64,000 bases of DNA. It comes from Linum tenue. Taxonomy: Eukaryota > Streptophyta > Magnoliopsida > Malpighiales > Linaceae. The notes under the pieces were generated by a model, which searched no databases, was not told where the DNA came from, and saw only the letters and a program-made list of their open reading frames with translations. The stretch spans positions 5,968,909 through 6,032,908 of the forward strand of contig CAMGYJ010000007.1 of the NCBI GenBank assembly GCA_946122785.1, in the 5' to 3' direction. Below, one piece after another: positions 1 through 9,461 of this stretch; position 1 is the stretch's first letter, and the number at the start of each line of letters is the position of its first letter. The translations under genes and the position numbers were made by a program.

Positions 1-1559
1 GCGGTCGCTCGCGAGTTCTTCGCCGGCCCCGACGAGGAGAAGCTCAAGTGGAGCCCGCGGCCGCCGGAGCCGGGTGCGGCGGCTACGATGCCCATGGGGT
101 ATGTGAATCAGGCGGCGATGGAGTTCGCTCGCAACAACAGCGAGGTTTTCAGGATGGGTCCGACCGGCTCTGGCTCCACTGTCTACCCAACCGACCCGAC
201 ACGGTTCAGGTACCCGATCGCCCGGTTTTGGGTTCGACCCGGCTCCATTTCCTTGCATCAAATCTATATCTTTTGATTGATTTCGGTCCGATTGATTAGA
301 AGCGATGCTTTGCTCAAACAAATGAACAAAACTAGTTCAGAATTTTTAAACAGATTGTGATTCATTTAGAACGGAATCAAATTCTTAACGACTTTGATTT
401 GGCTCAATTTTTCGGATTAATTTGTAGTTAAAATATTGACTAACCGAACCAAACCGAACCACTTTTCCACCCCCAATCTCAATTTAGGGATGACAATTTT
501 GACATGACTCGTTTTAGTCCACCTGTTTGACCTACTTTGGGACGGAGAGAGCTTGATAGCCTCCTCTCCAAACTAGCTTCGCCCCATTCTCGTTTTGGTT
601 TGTATAGATTACATGTAAATTTCATTACATCTACTTACGATTTTGCTTTTATTACTTCATATTTTATTTATAATGAATTTATAAATAGACGAGAATGTTA
701 ATTTATACAATGATTTAAATATATTTATCATGGTATAGTCATTGCTACCTCAATTAGATCTAAACTGAAACTTGTTTTCCCCCAACAAAGATGAAATTCC
801 TACACATGGATAGATTCATCAACCGTTATATTGCAGGGAGGTGATGGAGAGGACATTTGAGTACTTTGTCAAGACGGTGGCGCCATTGATAGAAACTCTG
901 ATCAACGACGCTCTGGGCCTCCCTCCAGATCTCCTCCGCCAATACAACAGCGAGAGGCAGTGGGATGTAATGCTAGCTTACCACTACTTCAAGGCCACCG
1001 AGACCAAGAAAGTCGGATCCCACCCACACAAGGACCCAAACCTCTTCACCGTGCTGCTGCAGGACGACGTCGGCGGGCTCGAGTTCCTCCGCGGCGACGG
1101 CGAGTGGATCCCAGTCTCTCCCGTCCCTCACTCCCTCATCGTCAACGTCGGCGACGTCGTCCAGGTACGGTAAAAGCGTAAGGTTTAAAGCGCGATTTTG
1201 ACTACATTAGTGGTCAATGTTTGACGAAATGGATGATTAAGGTGCTGAGCAACGGCGAGTTCAAGAGCGTGGCGCACAGGGTGGTGTCGCCGAGGGAGAA
1301 GGACCGGTACTCGCTCGCGTTCGGGTATCAGATCGGCGGGGAGAAGTGGGTGGAGCCGTTCGCAGAGCTGACGGGGCAGAGCAGCAAGGCGATGAACAGG
1401 TTTCAAGGGTTCCATTACCATGAATTCCTGCAGCTGCTGGGGGAGAACTATAAGCTGCATCTGGATCCGAATGATGCATTCGCCATTATGGACGTCGTCA
1501 ACCACTACGCTCTCCCTGCATCACCCGTGAACCTTCCTGCTGCCACTGCACCAAATTGA
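1..1559 (+). CDS. 2-oxoglutarate/Fe(II)-dependent dioxygenase, tandem copy 1 (5' partial)
   Basis: Soluble plant dioxygenase of the DOXC class, which oxidises small metabolites using Fe(II) and 2-oxoglutarate; the substrate cannot be read from the sequence. Visible exons are 1-209, 837-1164 and 1242-1559, all with GT-AG borders. By comparison with the copy at 6161, about 72 N-terminal codons lie left of the window. The iron triad is present: His at 1027-1029 and Asp at 1033-1035 (the HKD motif), and the distal His at 1275-1277. The 2-oxoglutarate RxS pair is at 1305-1307 and 1311-1313. The visible part encodes 284 residues without interruption and ends at TGA 1557-1559. An AATAAATAAA signal follows about 90 bp later. 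This is the intact member of the tandem pair. It could belong to any DOXC clade. Confidence 0.88.
478..640. repeat. Old hAT-MITE relic in intron 1 (unit 1)
   Basis: Starts with TAGGGATGACAATTTTGAC and continues with TTTGACCTACTTTGGG-like text. This closely resembles the left half of the intact hAT element at 20398. A diverged relative sits at the same place in intron 1 of the second gene copy (about 7095-7240), so the insertion probably predates the duplication. The right end is not recognisable. Confidence 0.5.
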
Positions 1560-1786
1560 TGAGCTTTATGGCAACCCTTTTTTTCCAATGGTTGTGTGCT
1601 CTGTTCTGCTGTCCTGTAGTTGTTGTTGGGGGGAAAAAGCATGATCTGGAATAAATAAAACGAATTTCATGTCATCTCTCACATGCCTGGCTATAAAATG
1701 GGAGTAAGTTTGCAATGAGTTTGTTTAATGATACTCGGGTCCATTGTCGTCGAAGTTCTTTTATACATGCATTAGAATTCAACTGA

Positions 1787-2851
1787 GGGGTCGTTTGGAA
1801 AACATGATTTATGATATGGATTTATTGAATCTAGAGATTTTTTAAAAAACCTTGTTTTTCTGCCACAATTAGCATATCTAGATTTAAGTTTTGGGATTTA
1901 AAATCTCTAAAAAATAGAGATATCAAATCTCTCTAAAAAGTAGAGATTTTAAATCAATAATTAATCGAAACAACTTTCCCAACATTATCCCTCTCTTCCT
2001 TTTATGATTATCCAGCCCTTTCCTTTCTTTTTTTCACGCGTGCAGCCTTCCCTTCCTCTCTTCTATTTCAACCCAGAAAATATTATGTCCACTCTCCTTC
2101 TCTGCCCAACGAGGGCCTTACCAGAAATCAAGTTTTACAAGCTGCAATGGTACTAGTGAAGGATGCTAGTCTTGCTGGTCTTTATTACCAACTTCCAACA
2201 GAAGATCAATTGAGCTTTCTCTTGCAACTCATCAACTGAAGAGAGCCACGTTATGAACATACTGTGGTGTCTACTTTGGTTGCGGCAGCTGGTATAAATG
2301 GGCTGAAAGTAGTAGTTTTCGTGATATTTTGCAACCTGCAGACTAGAAGACAGAATTCTAGCTTGTTGGATCATATTTTGAAACTTAATTTGGATCATAT
2401 TTTGTTGCTGTGATTTTCGAACATAACAGCTTGATTCATTACCTACTGTTTATAGGAGATTTTCTTTTATTTCTTGTGCCTTGGCTGCATTTTCCCCCTC
2501 TATACATGTTTGATATTGTGTTTGCAGGTTGTATTCTGAATTTATGATATATGCAGCAACCAATGGTGAGTTGCTTAGCATGAGTGACGAACAGAGAAGG
2601 TTGTTAAGTGAGGATGTTATGTGTTGCACCATGTGTTAGTTAGAAACTGAAATTGGGTTTTACTTTGATTTTGCCGCCTTCTTTGTTGAGGGCAAGTGAG
2701 TCATTTAACTGAAATTTAGATATTATATTTTTACTAATCACAATTACCAAACACTGAACTTTTTAGAATCATATCCATACAATCTCAGGAGTTAAAATCT
2801 CAAGATTCATTAAAATCTCTAGATTCATACTCTCATTCTCCAAACGACCCC
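1787..2851. mobile_element. PIF/Harbinger-like non-autonomous DNA transposon, 1065 bp
   Basis: The ends are perfect inverted repeats, GGGGTCGTTTGG on the left and CCAAACGACCCC on the right, flanked by a 3-bp TGA duplication (1784-1786 and 2852-2854). A 3-bp duplication suits PIF/Harbinger, although TGA rather than TTA/TAA is off-consensus. Both termini also share an AATCTCTAGATT-type subterminal motif. No transposase is visible. The interior has two short open stretches that look like exons: 2131-2239, ending QLPTEDQLSFLLQLIN and a stop, and about 2528-2638, containing EFMIYAATNGELLSMSDE. They may be captured gene pieces of unknown origin. The matching position in unit 2 (about 8525-8535) lacks the element. 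Confidence 0.75.
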
Positions 2852-2910
2852 TGAGTATGTTTAATGATTATGTGTTGCAATGAGTATATCATAAAAGTGG
2901 CTCAAGAATT

Positions 2911-3037
2911 TTACGAACAAGGGCTTGGTCAAATGGTAATACCACTAGCTTAGAACTTGGAGGTCCCAGGTTCAAAATCCCCTTAAGTAGTACCTTAATT
3001 ACAAACAAAAAAACTTATATCACCCTTATAAAAAAAA
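2911..3037 (+). mobile_element. tRNA-derived SINE, 127 bp
   Basis: Contains an A-box-like stretch (GGTCAAATGGTAATACC) and a B-box-like stretch (GGTTCAAAATCC) with pol III promoter spacing, and ends in an A-rich tail. It is flanked by a 15-bp target duplication AGTGGCTCAAGAATT (2896-2910 and 3038-3052). The homologous site in unit 2 (about 9250) is empty, so it inserted after the duplication. Confidence 0.82.
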
Positions 3038-3166
3038 AGTGGCTCAAGAATTCAACTAATGTTCAAATCTGAATCCTAAGCAAATGTAGATTTCAGTTCC
3101 TAGCTAGTTACTCAAAAGCAGGTGAGATGGCAGCCTTTATCATGTACAGTATCCACGAATATTTAT

Positions 3167-3861
3167 CCCCTGTTCCCCAAGGAAGGGAGGAAAATGGAGG
3201 GGAGGGGAAGGGAATTAGGAGGAGAGGGACAATTTGGAGGTGAAGGAAATTGGAAGGAAAATGTTGTTTTATGAAGGAAAATGGAAAGGAAAATGTGTAT
3301 TGGGAAGTGTGGTGGATATGTTTTTTTATTGGGTATATAATAGTAACATAGTTTAAGTTTATTTTGATATTATTTTCATTGCTTTTGAATTGTGAATTAA
3401 ATTTGTAGTTTCTTGCTTATTAATGTGTGATATGAAACAACGTTATGCGTGATGTAAAACAATTTTGTGTTACATTCATGATTAAAGAGTATTGTATTTA
3501 ATCTCCTCATTTTCATTGTGTATATCTTCGCTAGTATTTTTTTGTATGCAATTTTTCTATTATTAGACATCAAAGTTAATCATTTATCATAAAAATTTCA
3601 ACAAAACAAAAACAAAAAAGAAGAACAAAAAAAAGTAGAATAACTAATAAAGAAACAATAAAAAGAGAGGGGAAGTGGGCCCCACACAGAGGAATATAGT
3701 TTTCTCTCCAATTTGGGGATTGATTGTACATTACATTTTTTTGCATTTTCCCTCCCTCTCTGCTTTCCTTCCATCTCGCAAACAGAGGAAAAGCATCGAT
3801 TTTTGTGCTTTCCATCCTCCTTTTTCCCTCCCTCCCTTTTCCCTCCTTAAGAAACACAGGG
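3167..3861. mobile_element. MITE-like element with GA/CT-rich inverted arms, about 695 bp
   Basis: The left arm starts CCCCTGTTCCCCAAGGAAGG and the right arm ends CCTTAAGAAACACAGGG; after reverse complementing, the two align over about 35 bp. TTA flanks both sides (3163-3165 and 3862-3864), as in Tourist/PIF MITEs. The interior is AT-rich with no credible gene. Unit 2 lacks this segment between the same landmarks. Exact borders are uncertain by a base or two. Confidence 0.55.
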
Positions 3862-3890
3862 TTAAGGTATGTCCAATCACTGAAACATAA

Positions 3891-3962
3891 ACCTTCTTAG
3901 CTCAGTGGTAGAGCGCGTGACTTTTAACCACGTGGTCATGGGTTCTATCCCCACAGACGCCG
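3891..3962 (+). pseudogene. Decayed tRNA-Lys(UUU), unit 1
   Basis: Aligns over its full 72 nt with the tRNA at 9384 and keeps the CTTTTAA anticodon loop and D-arm. The pairing is damaged: A instead of G at position 1, a G-to-A change at the top of the anticodon stem, changes in the T-stem and T-loop (ATGGGTTCTATCC instead of GTGGGTTCGATCC), and a changed 3' acceptor strand. A T5 run follows, the remains of a pol III terminator. Probably non-functional. Confidence 0.8.
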
Positions 3963-4167
3963 TTTTTCTAACAGATTGAAGCATGTTAAGTATTTCTGGC
4001 AAAAAGCATAAGGTAAAACGTGATATTGTATGTATTATTCAATAATAATAATAAAAAGTATGTAATGTGTGTTTAACCGTTGTCCATTCCCCCCCCCCCC
4101 CCATTGGATTTAGTCTACTGCATATATAATGCTATGAGCATCAGTTTTGATGGCCTATGTGTTTCAG

Positions 4168-4709
4168 GTTCCCTCTAATGCCTGTTACAGGTTGCACGAG
4201 GCAACACAACGCTTAAGCCCACTAGTGGAAGTTGTCGCCTCAACGACGAGGAGGAAGAAAAGTCGATATGCAAAAGCTTTCATCAGGCAAAGCGAGAATC
4301 TCAGAAGGGCTGAAATCGAGGTTATGGACATTTTTTAAAACATTTTACTCCCAAGTTGGAAATCCGTTTTCATTTCTGGAAGTCCAGATTGAAGTGTTGT
4401 GTTTGGTACTGTGATATAGGTAGATCTACTAGGAGATCAGGTGGATGCACTCTTGGGACTACTTGAGAAGATATATCACATTCTGCACCAGTATCCACCC
4501 ATCCTGCAACAACAATTTGAGGTAAAAGAGAGCAGTTCCCTTTCCTTGGGTCTGAATTTGATGGTCTTTCCTTGTGAGTCAAGTCATTTGTTTCATAGTT
4601 TATTCTTCTGTTCTAAAGGTTGGTTGTTATCTGGTATCTCTTCTGTGTTATGCAGGTCTCAGACATTCTGATGATGATTAAGAGGCAGTTAAAGGGCTCT
4701 TGCTTATAG
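4168..4709 (+). pseudogene. Three orphan terminal exons of an unrecognised plant gene
   Basis: Three open segments with clean splice borders join in phase 0: 4168-4320 (51 codons; acceptor TTTCAG, donor GTTATG), 4420-4521 (34 codons; acceptor ATATAG, donor GTAAAA) and 4656-4709 (18 codons ending in TAG; acceptor TGCAG). The product is helical and charged. It contains TRRKKSRYAKAFIRQSENLR, a leucine-rich GLLEKIYHILHQYPPI stretch and the C-terminus DILMMIKRQLKGSCL. I do not recognise the family. No upstream exon or promoter is visible on the left, where the decayed tRNA and a MITE lie. It therefore looks like the 3' end of a gene separated from its 5' part, possibly by the tandem duplication. 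It could instead be a live gene with distant 5' exons. Confidence 0.45.
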
Positions 4710-5149
4710 CAACAGTTTCATGGCTCCTTGATACATTTAATCAGAAAGGGCAACCAACATAAATTTTTGCATGTTTTGCAGGTTGTTAGTGAATTCCAAT
4801 CAATTTGAGCCCGAATTAGGTACCTCGATCCAACGATATTCTCATGATCATTTGTAACCAACTTACCGCTTCTATTTTCTTTCTCTTCTCGTATGAGTGT
4901 GGCCAATAAAGATTTATTTCATATCATACATACAAATCTAATTAACAAAATCTCATCATGATATCAATTAAAGAAATGATGGTGTTTTGCAAATCACAAT
5001 GAATCCAAATTCTTCATCTATCTATAGTTTTACCTAAACCTTCATTTATTCAAAATCGTAAAGCAGACAACCCGAAAAAATAAGAAAACTAGACCAAACA
5101 TATGTATTAAACTGGCTCTGTTTTATTATCATTGTAGATTATGTGAGAT

Positions 5150-5260
5150 ACATATGGAGTGATTCTTTCAACCTTACATCGATCATCCACTCCAACTCAA
5201 TGAATGATTGCAAAGAGAAACACATATTATTTATACATATCGTGACACATATCATTGATC
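5150..5260 (+). promoter_or_regulatory. Detached duplicate of the dioxygenase upstream region
   Basis: CAATGAATGATTGCAAAGA followed by an AT-rich ATTTATACATATCGTG stretch closely matches the sequence just upstream of the intact-start dioxygenase copy (about 6035-6092). There is no dioxygenase coding sequence behind it. It may be the relic of a third promoter copy. Confidence 0.4.
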
Positions 5261-5382
5261 GGTTTCAATACATATAAAATCAAACAATACAGAACGAGAC
5301 TAGTGAGTTTGAAAATTTAACTACATTTTCTCAGTTTATAAGAGATGAGGAGCTGACAGTTCCCTCATTTTGTCACTATGTT

Positions 5383-5850
5383 TTAGTAGTTTCTTAGTAG
5401 GCAATCCAAAACCCGCCTCCACGACCAGCTGCTACTCTTAGAGATCATATGATGGGCGTTAGTTTTGAGCGGCAAACTGTGTCCCGCTCTTCTCCGAGTT
5501 CTACTTAATCCCCTGCAATTCTCTTTCTCGGCCTCTGATCTTCCTATAAGCGCAAAAAAGAAAAACAATATTGTCGACAACTCGAAGTTGAATCCTGAAT
5601 CTACAAAATAACAGTAATTAAGATACTGACCGAAAACTTCACTTTTTAGTGGGTACAATTTTTTTCTCGAATTAATGAACTTGAAGTTATAATAACAATA
5701 GAACGATATAGACAGATTGTTACCGAACCACCAAAGTAGGTTACGCATCAAACTCTCATCCCTTTTACTCGGTTGTTTTGGAGATTGAACTGGAGCCCTG
5801 CTCTGCCCATTTAGATTATTTTCCAAGGGAAATATTAGGAAGCCCAAATT
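5383..5850 (-). CDS. Possible two-exon small gene or exon pair, unknown product
   Basis: On the minus strand, an open segment down to 5724 ends in a good donor (G|GTAAC). After a 180-bp intron with a pyrimidine tract and TATAG acceptor, a second open segment runs from 5543 to a TAA at 5383. Joined, it reads ESLMRNLLWWFGRSEAEKEN and ends VLDCLLRNY. The intron length is a multiple of three and free of stops, so the splice inference is weak. No convincing ATG is seen upstream. It lies divergently to the dioxygenase at 6161. No family recognised; it may be spurious. Confidence 0.25.
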   Translation of the reverse strand, partial: NLGFLIFPLENNLNGQSRAPVQSPKQPSKRDESLMRNLLWWFGNNLSISFYCYYNFKFINSRKKLYPLKSEVFGQYLNYCYFVDSGFNFELSTILFFFFALIGRSEAEKENCRGLSRTRRRAGHSLPLKTNAHHMISKSSSWSWRRVLDCLLRNY

Positions 5851-6072
5851 TAGACAATCACAATACCTTACGTTACTTCCAATTTCACAAAGAAAATTAG
5901 ATTTGAAGTAGAAGGACGAATATAGCCTTCCTTGAAATGCTCAAAGATCCCTGCCTTCTAATCTAATCACATCCTCTCGTGGAATCTTCTTATATTAGTG
6001 TGTAGATGTAGATGCAGACGTAGAAGATCCATTCCAACGCAATGAATGATTGCAAAGAAAGAAAAATAATTA

Positions 6073-6087
6073 TTTTTATATATATAT
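6073..6087 (+). promoter_or_regulatory. Probable TATA region of dioxygenase copy 2
   Basis: The run TTTTTATATATATAT lies about 75-90 bp upstream of the ATG at 6161, a plausible position for a short leader. No other promoter element is evident. Confidence 0.4.
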
Positions 6088-6097
6088 CGTGGAACCC

Positions 6098-6148
6098 ATG
6101 GACCAGACGATCCAGAAGGCGACCAACAGCGGAGTGGTTGGGCTTTGA
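6098..6148 (+). promoter_or_regulatory. Upstream ORF before dioxygenase copy 2
   Basis: An ATG in the favourable context CCCATGG opens a 16-codon frame that closes with TGA at 6146-6148, only 12 nt before the main ATG at 6161. If the leader includes it, it would reduce or regulate translation. Conservation in copy 1 cannot be tested, because that region is outside the window. Confidence 0.4.
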
Positions 6149-6160
6149 AGCTCCAATTCG

Positions 6161-8253
6161 ATGGCCCACCACGCGTCCGATCCAAATCAGGACCACGATT
6201 TCGAATTGATCGATCTCTCCCCCTTCTTCGCTACTCCCGGCGCCGGCGATGATCTCGCTGCTGCAAAGGAGAGGAAGGAAGAGGTGATTCGGCGAATCCG
6301 CGGAGCGTGCTCCGATTCCGGCATGTTTCTGATAGTCAACCACGGGATCCCCGTGGAAGCGCTGGACGAAACCCTGGCGGTCGGTCGCGAGTTCTTCGCT
6401 GGTCCCGACGAGGAGAAGCTCAAGTGGAGCCCGCGGCCGCCGGAGCCGGGTGCGGCGTCGACGTTGCCCATGGGGTACGTCAATCAGGCGGCGGTGGAGT
6501 CCGCTCGCAATAATAGCGAGGTTTTCCGGATGGGTCCGACCGGCTCCGGCCCTGGCTCCACCGTCTACCCGACCAACCCGACACGGTTCAGGTACCCGGC
6601 TCCCCAGTTTCGGGTTCGACCCGACTGGCCGACTCTATTTATTATTATTTTTTTTTATCTAAGGCAAGCCCAAAAGGCATGGGACAAAGCTTCGACACGA
6701 ATACATGACCGACTTAAAACCAACACGTTAGTCTGTATGCAACTAGACTACGATGAAAGAGCCTGAAAAGCCACTACTTGGGTAGCTCTGAAGAAGCTCC
6801 GAGGAGCAAAGACACGACACTAACGGGAAAAAAAGAAAAACTCCATTTCCTTGAATAAAATTCATAATCCCCTCCTCCCTCAAATTTTTTTTCTTCTTCC
6901 TAGTTTAGTGCCAGTTCTTTGATTGTCGGTTCGGTAGGACATGGTTCGAGGCCGATATCTTTTGATTGATTTCGGTCCAATTGATTAAAACCGATGCTTT
7001 GCTCAACACACATGAAAAAAAACTAGTTCAAAATCTTTAAATAGTTTGTGATCTGAAAATATTTGTTAAATACTGGCTAACCCGAACCGAATCACTTTTT
7101 CAACCTGCCCTATTTTACGCAACCTATTTGACATGTTGGGGCGAAAGTCCCGCCCTTATTTTTCTTCACCCTGGCTCGCTCTTATTTTCAACCTTTTGTA
7201 CAAATTATATGTAATTTTACTCAAATTTAGTAAATAAATAGATGAGAATCTTAATATCTCTAATAATTTAAATAGTTTGTTTTTTTAATGCAAAATCAAT
7301 ATTTTTAGTGTTTTCACTTTAAATTACATAACATACATGATTTGACCTTACTCCGATCTACATTTCACGAAAATTTAACCGATATGAACCGAACTTGTCA
7401 AGAAACAAGTATGAGCATCGAGTTACTCGTCCCCCACTCCCCCCACATCTTCATACCATTCCTACCTCAGTTACATGACATCTCAAGTACTGAAACTTTG
7501 TTTCTCCAAACAATATTGGAATTTCCAACACAGGGCTATAGAGATTCACCGAATGTTTTTTGTTGCAGGGAGATCATGGAGAGGACATTTGGGTACTTTG
7601 TCAAGACGGTGGCGCCATTGATAGAAACTCTGATCAACGACGCTCTGGGCCTACCTCCAGATCTCCTGCACCAATACAACAGCGAGAGGCAGTGGGATGT
7701 AATGCTAGCTTACCACTACTTCAAGTCCACCGAGACCAAGAAAGTCGGATCGTTCCCGCACAAGGACCCAAACCTCTTCACCGTGGTGCTGCAGGACGGC
7801 GTCGGCGGGCTCGAGTTCCTCCGCGGCGACGGCCGGTGGATCCCAGTCTCTCCCGTCCCTCACTCCCTCGTCGTCAACATCGGGGACGTCGTCGAGGTAC
7901 AAATCGTAAGTTTTTAAAGCGCGATTTTGACTACGTTAGTGGTCAATGTTTTGACGAAATCGATGATTAAGGTACTGAGCAACGGCGAATTCAAGAGTGT
8001 GGCGCACAGGGTGGTGTCGCTGAGGGAGGAGGACCGGTAGTCGCTCGCGTTCGGGTATCAGATCGGCGGGAAGAAGTGGGTGGAGCCGTTTGCAGAGCTG
8101 ACGGGGCAGAGCAGCAAGGCGATGAACAAGTTCAAAGGGTTCCATTACAATGAACTCCTGGAGCTGCTAGGGGAGATGTATAAACCGAATCTGGATCCGA
8201 ATGATGCATTCGCCGTCATGGAAGTGATAAACCAATACGCTCTTCCTGATTGA
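6161..8253 (+). pseudogene. 2-oxoglutarate/Fe(II)-dependent dioxygenase, tandem copy 2, truncated by a stop codon
   Basis: Duplicate of the gene at the left edge, here with its 5' end. Exons are 6161-6591, 7569-7896 and 7972-8253. The ATG at 6161 starts MAHHASDPNQDHDFELIDLS, followed by a typical N-terminal dioxygenase domain (RGACSDSGMFLIVNHGIP). The HKD pair and the distal His (VAHRVV) are intact. In exon 3 the Tyr codon of the Arg-Tyr-Ser motif is TAG (8038-8040), where copy 1 has TAC. Translation would stop after about 275 residues instead of about 346, losing the RxS serine and the last 70 residues. Downstream the frame stays open to TGA 8251-8253, so the lesion is recent or a base-call error. 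Intron 1 is 350 bp longer than in copy 1 because of an insertion. Confidence 0.85.
6635..6845 (-). mobile_element. Insertion in intron 1 of copy 2, probable retrotransposon 3' end
   Basis: About 200 bp are present here but absent from intron 1 of copy 1. On the minus strand it ends in an A-rich tail (seen as TTATTATTATTTTTTTTT on the plus strand at 6640-6657), as expected for a 5'-truncated LINE or a SINE. CTCTATTT on the left and CTCCATTT on the right may be an imperfect target duplication. No coding is recognised. Confidence 0.4.
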
Positions 8254-8543
8254 ACCTTACCTTCCTGCTGCCACTGCACCAAATTGATGAGCAGGCCTTT
8301 TTTTCCTATGGTGGTGTGCTCTGTTCTTCGTGTGCTCTGTTCTGCTGTCCTGCTGCATGCAGTTGTTGGGGGGGAAAACATGGTTTGGAATATTAAATAA
8401 AACCAATTTCCTTTCTTCTCCAACATGCTTGAGTATAAATTGGAGTAGGTTTGCAATGAGTATGTGTTTAATGATACTCCGGTCCATTCTCATCGGAGTT
8501 CTTCTTTACATAAATTAGAATTCAACGAAGTAGTAAGTGATTA

Positions 8544-9215
8544 TAGGGCTGGGAAAACGGTTGCGGTTTCGCGGTTAAATCGATAACCGCACCGAAACCG
8601 CGCGGTTATTGGTTAACCACAAACCGCATATTTTGCCTATTTTGCGGTCGCGGTTGGAGATATGGACTGTTTTGCGGTTTGCGGTTTAACCGCAACCGAA
8701 ACCGCAAATCCATATAACCGCAAGGCTAACCGCAAGATAGCCCCAACCCATAGTTGACCCCCAGCCCAGCCCAAAGTAGACCCCCAACCCAGCAGCCCAA
8801 ACCCGACCCGGCCCCTCCCCCACTTCTCCCTTTTGCCGTCGTTTTGATTTGACGAAACGAAAGTCGAAAATCCATTTCCCTTCGACCCTTCCCATCTTCC
8901 CGCGCCGTCGTCAAATGCAGGGGCTTTATGAAAGTGAAAATAGACAAAACAGTAGCTGCTGTGTTTTTTTTTTCCCATGTATTTTTGCGGTTAGTTCGCG
9001 GTTAGTTTGCTTAACCGCGGTTTCGTATACTGTTTCGGTTGTTGTGGTTTTTACAACCAGAAACTGCGGTTCACCGTTAACCGCGTGCTGCGGTTTTTGG
9101 TTAACCGCTAACCGTGAGGGACGCGATCGCGGTTGGCTAATATGGGTGTTTTGCGGTTGCAGTTAACCGCAAATTGCGGTGCAGTTAACCGCAATCGCAC
9201 CGTTTCCCACCCCTA
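8544..9215. mobile_element. hAT-type MITE A (AACCGC arms), 672 bp
   Basis: The left end is TAGGGCTGGGAAAACGG and the right end, reverse complemented, is TAGGGGTGGGAAACGG. It is flanked by a perfect 8-bp duplication AGTGATTA (8536-8543 and 9216-9223). Both arms are filled with many copies of GCGGTT and its complement AACCGC. The centre (about 8740-8980) is unlike the arms: C-rich, then promoter-like. There is no transposase. It sits downstream of dioxygenase copy 2, and the matching site of unit 1 is empty. Confidence 0.9.
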
Positions 9216-9383
9216 AGTGATTATGTTTAATGAGTGTATTATAAAATGTTGCTCAAGAGTTCAACTAATGTTCAATCTGAATCCTATGCAATGGAGATTT
9301 CTGTGCCTAGCTAGCTTAGCTAGGGCCTTCATCCTGTAGAGTATAAAATTCTATAAAGAGTACATCCGATTGCTCAAACAGAA

Positions 9384-9455
9384 GCCTTCTTAGCTCAGTG
9401 GTAGAGCGCGTGGCTTTTAACCACGTGGTCGTGGGTTCGATCCCCACAGACGGCG
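9384..9455 (+). tRNA. tRNA-Lys(UUU)
   Basis: 72-nt cloverleaf. The D-arm is TAGCTCAGTGGTAGAGC. The anticodon stem CGTGG/CCACG surrounds the loop CTTTTAA, giving anticodon UUU. The T-arm GTGGGTTCGATCCCCAC has a canonical B box. The acceptor stem pairs except for a U-C mismatch at position 4. A T5 pol III terminator follows at 9457-9461. It is downstream of dioxygenase copy 2 and is the better preserved of the two copies in the tandem units. Confidence 0.93.
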
Positions 9456-9461
9456 ATTTTT

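Noticed and set aside
3576..3890. Open frames of 70-93 codons on both strands
   Set aside because: They lie inside the CT-rich arm of a MITE and are composition artefacts.
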